Positions 1 to 22,446 of a stretch of DNA of 64,000 nt are shown in pieces. A model generated the notes under the pieces. It was not told where the DNA came from. It worked only from the letters and a program-made list of their open reading frames with translations, and searched no databases. The DNA lies in contig NC_080079.1 of the NCBI RefSeq assembly GCF_949987535.1, positions 7,568,001 through 7,632,000 on the forward strand, given 5' to 3'. The position numbers and the translations under genes are program-made. The DNA comes from Balaenoptera acutorostrata (Eukaryota; Chordata; Mammalia; Artiodactyla; Balaenopteridae). Within the stretch, counting starts at the first letter, position 1, and each line of letters starts with the position of its first letter.

Positions 1-11947
<11,947 letters not shown>

Positions 11948-12589
11948 TTACGCGATCAGAACCGACCCAAGCACTGTATCCTCCCCGTGGGTCTCGCGCT
12001 CTGCGTATCCCAGACACTGCCTCTTCTGTATAGCTCTTGGTAGTTCCCCAAACTGTTTTTGCTCTTTGCAAACGAGACTTTTAGTATTAAAAGCCAGCAT
12101 TTGCCACGTTCAAGGATAAAAGAGGGAGTTGATTCGGGCAACTGTACGGTTTTGGGTTTGACCTAGAAGTAACATGATGTGATTTCAATTTTCACATGAC
12201 CACTCTGGCTGCAATGTCCAAAATATATTGCCGGGGAAGGGAGGCTATCACAATAATCCAGACGCTGGATGACAATGGTTTGAAGTGAGATGGTGGTAGC
12301 GCTGGAGGTTAAGAAGCAACTGGATTCTGGGTACAAGAGAAGACAAATTTAATGAAAAATCATGGAAAGAAGATAAAATCAACATAAATAATAGTGAAAA
12401 TGAACTACAACTAACCTCAGGGAAGGAACTAACCTTTCTAATCATTATTCTTCAATTTGTTCAATCTTCCAGGTTCAAAACTGGGATTTTAATCTGTCAG
12501 AAAGCTCCTTCTATCACACTTTTCCCAAACTCGGCAAACAGAACTGTTTTCCTGACAGTTGCACAGGCCAACAACATTGGAATATTCTT

Positions 12590-13255
12590 GACGCTCCCTT
12601 TGATCAGTCAGCACAGTTTTCAAAATACATCCAGAATCCTACAACTCACCATCAGCATACCCATCACAGTGGTCCAAGCTATCATCATCTCTCTCCCAGA
12701 TCACAGTAACAGCCCCTAACTCAAGGGGCCTGAACTGGAGACAATTCTGCCCCACGGGTAATTTGGCAAAAATGAGACATTTTTGGATGTCACAACTGGG
12801 GGTGGGGGTAGGGTGCCACTGGTATTTAGTGGTCAGAGGCCAACGAAGCTGCTAAACATCCTACAATGCATAGGACAGCCCCTCACAGCAAAGAATTATC
12901 CCCCCCCCAAATGTCAATGGAATGAGGTTGAGAAACCCTGTGTTCCCACTTCTGCTTTTAACCCTTTCCCTGCCAAATCTATTCACAACATACCAGCCAA
13001 AATTGTCACGCCAAAACTTAAATTTAAATCATGTTGCTTCTTGGTCAAATCCCAAACCTTACAACGACCTGACTCCTTCATTTCCTGCTGCTGTCCCGTT
13101 TGTTCACTCTGCTACAGCTACACTAGTCTTTTTTCTGCTTCCTGGATACCCCTATCTCATTCTACCTCAGGGGCTTTGCACTCATTTTTCCCTTTGCCTG
13201 AAATGCTCTTCTCCCAGAAAGCTGCAAGGTTTACTCCATTATCTCTGCTCTAGAT
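12590..13255 (+). repeat. L2 LINE fragment interrupted by MER20
   Basis: Left part: catcatctctctcccagatc, acagtaacagcccctaact. Right part: tctgctacagctacactagtc, ctcaggggctttgcactc, ccctttgcctgaaatgctctt, ctcccagaaagctgcaagg. These follow the L2 3'-end order (cactctgctccagccacactgg ... cagggcctttgcac ... ctgcctggaacgctcttcccccag). The two parts flank the MER20 copy. Confidence 0.75.
12722..12940 (+). mobile_element. MER20 hAT-Charlie DNA transposon
   Basis: Reads gagacatttttggatgtcac, aactgggggtgggggtaggg, tgctaaacatcctacaatgc, ataggacagcccctcacagc, aaagaattatcc, aaatgtcaatggaatgaggt, tgagaaaccctg, a near end-to-end match in order to MER20. Inserted into the L2 listed above. Confidence 0.85.
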
Positions 13256-14849
13256 GTGGTGATGTGTGACCCAGACCTCCCCTTGCACGACTGATTGCAT
13301 TATTATCCCAGCTGCTGGGGTGGTTGTCAGGTGACAGCCCTCTCCTGGAATTATCCTTCATGGAAGAGTCTCATCACCCAAGGTCAATCCTCCTCTTCTG
13401 GGCAAACAAGCATTCAATGCCTGGTCAATGTAGATGAATAAAGGCCCACATCCTTCAATCCAACCTGAAAATTCCAAAGGTTCATCCCAGCTTCACAGTG
13501 CCCTGTCAGGGGAGAGGGTGTTAGCTGAGGCTTGGTCGTAATGGTACCCCAGCCTGACTACTTCCTCTGTCCAACCCTGCTTCTCTCTCTTCCCCGATAG
13601 GTGGTGATCTTGAGAGCGCTCCCTAATAAACTTCCACGTTCATCTCAGTCTTACACTCTGCTTCCCTAGGGACACCACCTGTGACAAACTCTTTTAGGTT
13701 TTCACTCAGTGCTACCCTCTCAGAGAATCCTTCCCTTCTAACCCTAACCAGAATCACCTGGAGCTTGACCATTGTTTTGCCAATTGGGGAGCATTTGAGA
13801 ACTCCTGAAAGCAGTTTCAGAGAAGTTATAGGTGAGCAGGGTTCCAGGCTGCAGGGATTGGCAGAGTGAGAGGGAGACAGGCAACCCAGAATACCCTCAG
13901 AGCTTCCCTCCTGCCTTGTGGAACGGGCACCTGGTGGAAGGGACTGTGTTCCTTGGCACATTCCAACTTCTCCCTGGTGATGGGCAGCTCTGCTTGGATC
14001 GAGCTTCTCCATCCCCCCACCAAGAATCTGTTGCCCTGGGAGATCAGAGGTGGTGCCCCATTCAGCCTTCAGGACTAAACACCCAGAGTAATCCTGGAGC
14101 CAGAGAAGGAACTCTGTATAAACCATGGTTTTTTTCCAGGGCTCCATACCAACAACTGTTTATAGCATTCATCAAACACAGCAGAAACATCTTAAGTGTT
14201 GGCAAGACATCAGATTGAAGACGGCCTTGTCTTTCATGGGTGCTTCTGAATTAGAACCTAAAACTTTTTAAGACCCACTCAGTCACATTCAAGCTTACTC
14301 TCTCGAGCATCGAGTCTAGAAAAAATCAAAACAACCGTTCGTTCAGGGCAGCACTAATTGGCCGTGGCATCTGGTGGTTTTATTACTCTGTAATAAGGTT
14401 ACTTACGCACTTTCTTGAGTTCTTTAATCACTATACACATAGATTCCCATCTGTCTTTTACCATATTCTATCACCAGTGGTTGCCTGAAGATCTTGGAAT
14501 GTCTTGCATCAGAGGAGATGCACATGCGGTCTTAATCGGGATTTCTGTGAGCTGGAAAGGCAACTGTTGATGCCGCTTACCTCCAGGGACTTGTTATTGT
14601 GCTTTTGTCTGCCATGTCAACAGAAATGTGGCCTAGGAAACATGTGTTTTGGTTGGAAGGCAGCCTTGCTAGGAGCCTTTGAGATTCTTGCCTAGGGCAT
14701 TGGACTACCAGTATTTCATTGCTGCTACAGAAGTCCCCCCAGACCTTTGGCCCATAAGATCTCTGGCATTATGCTGCAGAACTTCCAGTATCAGTCCCAC
14801 CAAGAGGTGGATGAATCTCAGATTCACTGGTTGGGAGCATTCTATCACC

Positions 14850-14935
14850 AGCGAGCTGCAGGTGAGGAAATTGAAGCACACAGAGGTTAGGAGTCTTGGA
14901 TAGGGCCAGGCGCCTGGTTAGGGGCAGAGCTGAGA
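14850..14935 (-). repeat. MIR fragment
   Basis: ggtgaggaaattgaagcacac, agaggttaggagtcttgga, aggggcagagctgagac follow the antisense MIR core order. Confidence 0.6.
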
Positions 14936-15069
14936 CAGGCATCTTGACTTTCGCTTAGACCTTTCTTCTCACTTAGCACTCTGATACCCGTGATTGGCTT
15001 ACTTGGGAGGGCGGGGGCGGGTGTCGTAAGGCATTCATTTCACTGGGCATAAATTCCCTCGTCCACCAG

Positions 15070-15077
15070 TGACGTCA
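15070..15077. promoter_or_regulatory. Palindromic cAMP-response element (CRE)
   Basis: Exact TGACGTCA, the CREB/ATF full site, about 290 bp upstream of the EEF1AKMT2 CpG island. The motif is seen directly; regulation of either divergent gene is inference. Confidence 0.5.
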
Positions 15078-15359
15078 AGTCAGAAGAGGCCAGAGTGCTA
15101 TTTTCAAGGCGGAATGCCAGCCGCAAATGAAATTAGCCTTGGGCAGGAAAGCCAAATAATGCGATGGACTGTCCCACCCATTTCTCAGATCTGCCCACGA
15201 CGTGGAGAGATGAGGTGATTTGTACATTTGGGTTGAGCAGTGTCGGCTTAGGTATTTAGTGTGGCTCCCTCACCGTCAGCCTTTTTCCAAAATGCAATAC
15301 CTTGAACAGTCCCTTAGGAACAGCAGTCCCCAAATATAGTGGTGCTTAGGCGGGCACCT

Positions 15360-15584
15360 CGAAGAAGGGGGTGCATCTGACGCTGGTTGGAGGGAGAGTG
15401 GGGACCGAGGCGAGGCCCCGCCCCGCCACTCTGGGCTTGGGACCCGGGACTCGGGACCAGGGTGGCTGCAGGAGAAGCGCAGGACTGCGGACCCCCGCCG
15501 GGGCCGGGAGCAGTAGAGAGGGCCGACTCCCGCCTCCTAGAGGCGCCAGCCCGCCCGTCCGCTCTGCCCGCGCCACGTCTCTAT
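15360..15584 (+). promoter_or_regulatory. EEF1AKMT2: EEF1AKMT2 CpG-island promoter (5' part, cut by gap)
   Basis: CpG-dense block with CGGGGCCGGG, CCCCGCCCCGCC and similar GC boxes that runs straight into the assembly gap. On the other side of the gap the sequence is AT-rich intron, so the 3' half of the island, with the transcription start and first coding exon, is probably missing. Confidence 0.7.
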
Positions 15585-15784
15585 NNNNNNNNNNNNNNNN
15601 NNNNNNNNNNNNNNNNNNNNNNNNNNNNNNNNNNNNNNNNNNNNNNNNNNNNNNNNNNNNNNNNNNNNNNNNNNNNNNNNNNNNNNNNNNNNNNNNNNNN
15701 NNNNNNNNNNNNNNNNNNNNNNNNNNNNNNNNNNNNNNNNNNNNNNNNNNNNNNNNNNNNNNNNNNNNNNNNNNNNNNNNNNNN
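15585..15784. other. Assembly gap (200 N)
   Basis: Exactly 200 unknown bases. The round number may be a placeholder, so the true missing length is unknown. It most likely hides the start of EEF1AKMT2. Open frames running through it are artefacts of translating N. Confidence 0.99.
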
Positions 15785-15939
15785 GTAGAGATGAAGATTA
15801 AGCAGTTACAGATGTTATTTCTTACTTTCAAGAAAGACTTAATTGAGCAAACTGAATAAGCTGCTTAAGTGAAATGTAGTTGTAACCTTGGTTCTCTGTC
15901 CCTCTGTTATTTGATTAACTGATTCTCTGTTTCTAATAG

Positions 15940-16054
15940 GTTTGGAGAAGAGAGTATGACTCGACTAATAAGGTGGATGCAGAAACACAAGATTCCATTG
16001 GATGCTTCAGTGCTTGATATTGGAACTGGAAATGGTGTTTTCCTGGTTGAACTT
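15940..16054 (+). CDS. EEF1AKMT2: EEF1AKMT2 exon with SAM motif I
   Basis: 115 nt after the acceptor TTTCTAATAG. The first G completes a split codon (expected Trp), then [20 protein letters not shown] and [18 protein letters not shown]. The GxGxG glycine loop that binds S-adenosylmethionine is intact. The donor is CTT|GTTGGT, weak against MAG|GTRAGT. The phase of the next exon requires it, since the nearby GGTACT at 16058 would shift the frame. Confidence 0.93.
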
Positions 16055-19000
16055 GTTGGTACTATTAGTATTCATGTGTTAGAACCAAATTTAAAAATGA
16101 AATTAAGAAAAAAATCTTGCAGTTGAGGATACTAGCTATCTAAATCCAAAGTAGTAAAGCAGTCGTACCACTTACCTTGAGAAGTCACATGGTACAAAAG
16201 GGAGGCTGCATGGGCTGTGAGAAAGCACTAAATGAGGAGCCAGGGGATCTGAGTCCTAGTCTTGACCCTTCTTGCTTTTGTCTCAACCTTTAGCAAGCCA
16301 CTTTTTTTTTCTGGACTTCAGTTCTTTCCTAAAGATTTTGACTAGGTGATTTCTGTTGGTTTCTTCTAGCTCAAAACTCTGGAAATCTGTATGTATAAAA
16401 GGAAGATGATTTTTTTTTTTACATTTCCAGTAGGACATATATCCCTTTTCTTGGGTGAGCATATGGTTTTTGAAGAGTGTTTTGAATATGGTTTGAAAAG
16501 AGCATTTTGTCCATGGAACTGAGTTTTGGTACAGGTTCTACTACTAGCTAAACCATCACTGTTAATGCCTGTAGTGTATCATTGCTCTGCCAAGTGCTGT
16601 GGAGGAGGTGTAAGACCTAGGCTTCATCCTAGATGGTTTTACTGTTTCAGTTTGTAAGGATATCTGCATAACAGTGAAACTTGCTAAGTGACTACCACCT
16701 GCCAAGCCTTGTGGTAGGCACTGGCAGTATGAAAATTTAGACCTTGTGCTTGAGTTGTTCACAGTACAATAGAGGATAGACTGACATAGACATAAATAGC
16801 TAATGCTGTAGCTTGATGTATGCAATAATAGATATACTGAGTATAGGAAAGGGAGTGACTTGGGGAAGAGGGATAGGAAGGGTCTTGGAGGAGCTAATAT
16901 CCAAGTTGGGTGGAAATTGTGTTGAGTGTGGGTAGAGTGTAAAGAGCGAGAGAATTTCAAGAAGTGGAAACATAATCTAAAGGCATGAAGGTTCTGGCCC
17001 TATAAATAATTTGGTAAATTAGAATATGAAGTGTATGTGTGAGATAGACAGAGATGAGGTTTAGATTAAAGGTAGGAGCCATATCATATGCCATGCCTAA
17101 GAGCTTAGATTTTACTTTTAGTCTATGGGGAGCCATTAAAATGTTTGAAGCAGTGAAATGTGATTAGAAAAAATTGTAATAAATTTTTTTGAAACGAGGT
17201 GCAGCATAAGTACATTAAAGTGCACAAACCAAAAGAGTATGGCTCAATGAATTATTACAAAGTGAACACACCTATCACCCTAATCAAGAAATAGAATATT
17301 ACAGACTCTAGAAGCCCCCCTTAAACTCCCTGCTAATCCTGTCTAAATTGCTCCTCCTTCCTCTCTAAAGGTAACTACAAGGAGTTTTAACATCATTGAT
17401 TAATTTGTCTGTTTTGGATATATAAATGGAAGTCTTCAGTATGTTCTTTCTGGTGTCTTTCACTCAACATTCTGTGAGATTCACTCAACTTGTACATAGC
17501 AGTTCATTCGTTTTTGTTGCTGTATATGAATCCTTTGTACTGTTATGCCACAATTTTATTTATTCATTCTGTTGTTTACCTGTAGATACTTTCGGATTCT
17601 AATAGCTTACTTGTAGAGGTTAATGATTTATCCTTTGAGACTAGCAGTTTAACTATAGATTCTTTTATATTTTCTACATATATAATTATGCAAACTATAA
17701 ATAATGATAGTTTTATTTCTTCCTTTCCAATCCTTTGTAACTTTTCCCCCCTTATGACACTGTTTGGGACCTTTGGGAGAATGTTGAAAAGAAGTGGTGA
17801 CAGAAGGCATCCTTGTCTTTTTCGCCCTTTTCAGAGAATACGTTCAGTGTTTCACTGTTAGGTATGATGTTATCTTGTAAGTTAGTTTTGTAGATAACTC
17901 TGTTATCAGACTTCAGAAGTTTCCTCCTGTTTCTCCTTTGCTAATGGTGTGTGTGCGTGTGTGTTGCTGTTGATTAAATGTTTTTCCTGTATCTGTTGAG
18001 GTAACCATATGAATTTTTTCCTTTATTCTATTCATGTAGGTGAATTACATTGATCATTTTCAAATGTTAAGTGCATTTCTGGAATAAACCCAACTTATAT
18101 ATATATAACTGGATTCAGTTTGTTAATATTTTATTTAGGATTTTGGCAACTTTGTCCATGAGGGAGATTGTCCTGTAATTTTCCTTTATTGTAGTGTCCT
18201 TGTCAGGGTTTGGTATCAGGTTATGCTGACATCATTAAACGAGAATCTATTTTTTGAAAGAGTTTGTTGACAATTGTTTTTTCTTCCTTAAATGTTTGGT
18301 AGAATTCACTGGTGAAGCTACCTAGATGTGGAGTCGCTTTGGGAAGTTTTTTTCTTTTTTAATGTGAACTTACTGAATAAAGTATAACATCCATGTAGAA
18401 AAGTGAATAGGTCATAAGTGTACAGCTTTTACAAAATGAACACTTGTGTGTAACTCACCAACCTGATCAACAAATAAAACATTATTAACACCATAGAAGA
18501 AGCCTCCTTGTGTCCCCTCCCACTCATTCCCTCCTAAAGGTAATGATTATTTTGACTTCTGTCATCATAAGTTAGGCTGTTTTTCATGTCAGCTGTACTG
18601 GTTTCTCATTGTGGTTTTAATTAGCATTTTCCTAATGACTAATGATGTTGATTACCTTTTCATGTGCTCATTTGCCATCTGTATATCTTTGGTGAAATGT
18701 GTGTTCAAATCTTTGGCCTATTTTTAAATTGGGTTGCCTGTTTACTTATTAAGATTTGAGGATTCTTTATGTATTGTGGATATAAGTTCCTTGTCAGGTA
18801 TGTGATATGCAAATGTTTTCTCTCATTTGTTCGCTTGTTTTATTTCCTTCTCTTTAACAATATCTTCTGAAGAGCAGAAGTTCATTTTTATGAAGTCAAA
18901 TTTATTAATTTTTTCTTATATGGATCATGCTTTTGTTGTCATATTAAAGAACTCTTTGCCTAACTTAAGGTCACATAGGTCTTCTAGGTTTTCTTCTAAA

Positions 19001-22000
19001 AGTTTTAAAGTTTTACATTTTACATTTAGATCTATTATTTGTTTTGAATTAATTTTTGTAGAAGGTTTGAGATACTGGTTGGGGTTGTTTTTTTGGCATG
19101 TGAATGTTGAATTGTTCCATCCGTCATTTGTTGAAAAGATTATCTTTTTTCCATTTCATTGAGTTTTGCCTCTTTTTGACTTGATATGAATAGTATCTTT
19201 GGGTATGCACTTTTTTGATATGGTTTCTTTTGTTGAGCATGGATTTGTTAGGTTTATCCATGGTCTTTCATATTGTGTGTAGCACTAGAGTGCTTCATTT
19301 CATTGCGGTTAGTACTGTACTATATGAAAATACCACAGTTTATTTATTGATTTAGTCATTCATTCATTTTATTCATTCATTTTCCTGTTGATGGTCATTT
19401 GACTCATTTCCAGCACTGTGTTATTATGAATACTGCCAAACAGTTTTCCAAATTGGTTGCACTAGTTTGCACTCCTACTGGCAGTTTGTGAGAATTCTAG
19501 TAGCTCCACATCCTTGCCAACACCTGCTCTTGTCAGCTTATCCAATTTCAGTGATTCTGGTAGGTGTGTAGTGGTATCTTGTGGTTTTATTCTCATTTCC
19601 CTGATGACTAAGGATATTGAGCATATTTTCTTATGCTGTCTATTTGGCTATTTTTTGTGAAATGCCTCTTCAAGCTTTTGCCTATTTAAAAATTGGGTTG
19701 CCTTTCTTTTATTGATTTGTAGGAGTTTTTTATATATTCTGTGTATATAACCTTTGTATCTGGTGTGTAGCTTGTCTCTTCACTTTTGTAATAGTATCTT
19801 TTAAAAAAAAAATTATTTATTTATTTGGCTGCGCCAGGTCTTAGTTGCAGCATGCATGATCTTTCTTGCCGCGTTTCCTTGCGGCACGTGGGATCTTTTT
19901 AGTTGTGGCATGCAGGATCTAGTTCCCTGACCAGGAATCAAACCCGGGCACCCTGCATTGGGAGCTTGGAATCTAAACTGCTGGACCACCAGGGAAGTCC
20001 CTGTAATAGTATCTTTTGATGAACAGAAGTTCTTTGATTTTACTAAAGTTTAATATATCATTTAAAAATGGTTAGTGCTTTTGAATATTGTATAGTAAAT
20101 CTGCCTACCCAGAGTCAAAAAGATATTTTCCTATATGTTTTTCTAGAAGCTTTGTTGTTTTCCTTTTCACATTTAGGTCCCAATTAATTGCTGTGTATGT
20201 TGTGAGGTAGAGTTAAGGTTTATTTTTTTTTTCCCTATGAATATTCAGATAACCCAGCACCACTAATTGAAATGTCTGCTCTTGCCCCCACTGCACTGTA
20301 GGGGTGCCTTTGTCATAAGTCTAGTAATGGTATGTGTTTGGGTCTGTTTCTGGATCCTCTGTTCTATTCCTTTGGGTCTGTTTGTTCATCCTTATGCCAG
20401 TGCCAAATTGTCCTAATTACTGCAGCTTTGTAAGTCTCCCCATTTGGTTAATGTAAGTTCTCCAACTTTGATAGCTTTTCCATTGTTGTCTTGTATGTTG
20501 TTAGTTAGCTCTTTGCATATTTATTTAAATTTTAGAATCATTACTTTTCAGGAAAAAAAAACCCACCCTGGGATTTTGATTAGGATTGTATTGAATTTAT
20601 GGATCAGTTTGAGGAGGATTTACACGTTTATAGTACTGAGTGAATCCATGAACATGATGTATTCCTCCATTTATTTAGTTCTTAATTTTCTCTCAATAGA
20701 ATTTGTCTGTACAGAGATTTTCTGTACAGAGATCTTATATATTGGGTTGGCCAAAAAGTTTGCTCGGTTAATGAATACATTGTTCAATAAAGTTCTTGGT
20801 GAAAATGAAAAATGTGTCTTATTTTTACTTAAAACCAAATAGGGACTTCCCTGGTGGTGCAGTGCTTAAGAATCCGCCTGCCAATGCAGGGGACACGGGT
20901 TCGAGCCCTGGTCCGGGAAGATCCCACATGCCGCGGAGCAACTAAGCCTGTGTGCCACAACTACTGAGCCTGCGCTCTAGAGCCCGCGAGCCACAACTAC
21001 TGAGCCTGCGTGCCACAACTACTGAAGCCCATGCGCCTAGAGCCCGTGCTCCGCAGCAAGAGAAGCCACCGCAATGAGAAGCCCACGCACCACAATGAAG
21101 AGTAGCCCCTGCTCACCGCAACTAGAGAAGGCCCGTGTGCAGCAACGAAGACCCAACGCAGCCAAAAATAAATACATTTATTTAAAAAAACCAGATAACC
21201 AGAACAACTTTTTGGCCAGCCCAGTATTTTTCCTTGGTTGATTCCTAGATTTTTTTGTTGTTGTAATTATTATTGTTATGCTTTTAAATTTTATTTTCTA
21301 ATAGTTCATTGCTAATATGTATAAGTACAACAGATTTTTATATTGATCTTGTATCCAGTAAGTCACACTTTAATTCTAATAATTTATTTATAGATTCTTT
21401 TGGATTTTCTATAAAGATTGTAATGTCATGTGTAAATAGTAGTTGTATTTCTTCTATTCCATTCTTAACATTTTGTTTATTAAAATGCTGTGCAGTCTCT
21501 AGGTCAACATTGAATAGAAATTGTGAAGGCAGATAGCCTTCTAACACTGCCTATTAGAAGAGGAAAGCTTCTAATATTTCACTGTTAAATATGATGTTAG
21601 CTCTAGGTTTTTATAGGTAGTCATCCAGATTGAGGCTGTTACTTTATATTCTAGTTTGTTAAGAGTTTTTAATCATAATGGGTGTTGAACTTGATCAGTT
21701 GCTTTCTTTAATATTCATTGATATGATCAAATGATTTTTCTTCTTGATTCTGTTAGAGTTGAATTGATTGATTTTGGTGGGGGTCCTCAATTTTTAAAAA
21801 AAATAAATTTATTTATTTTATTTATTTATTTTTGGCTGCGTTGGGTCTTAGTTGCTGTGTGCGGGCTTTCTCTAGTTGCGGTGAGCGGGGGCTACTCTTC
21901 GTTGCGGTGTGTGGGCTTCTCATTGAGGTGGCTTGTCTTGTTGCGGAGCACGGGCTCTAGGTGCGTGGGCTTCAGTAGTTGTGGCACGCAGGCTCAGTAG

Positions 22001-22414
22001 TTGTGGCTCACGGGCTCTAGAGCGCAGGCTCAGTAGTTGTGGCTCAGGGGCTTAGTTGCTCTGCGGCATGTAGGATCTTCCCGGACCAGGGCTCGAACCT
22101 GTGTCCCCTGCATTGGCAGGCGGATTCTTAACCACTGGGCCACCAGGAAAGCCCCTCAGTTTTTGTTTTTTTTTTGACATTTTTATTGAGATAATTGTAG
22201 TGATTGACTGTTCAGTGTTACAACAAATTTCCATTCCTGAAGTAAACCAAGTTTGATTGTGGTGTATTATCCTTTTCATATATTGTTGGATTTGATTTGG
22301 TAGTATTCTACTTAGGAATTATATAGCTTCATGAGAGAGATTAGCCAGTAATTTTCCTTACTTGCAATTTTATTTTTATTTTTATTTATTTATTTATTTT
22401 TTTAAATTTTATTT

Positions 22415-22446
<32 letters not shown>

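Noticed and set aside
12783..13253. 156-codon frame between the divergent genes
   Set aside because: Composed of MER20 plus L2 sequence.
15346..15859. Open frames of 130-160 codons on both strands across 15.35-15.86 kb
   Set aside because: They run through 200 N, so most of the translation is undefined. The readable part is CpG-island sequence with no family resemblance.
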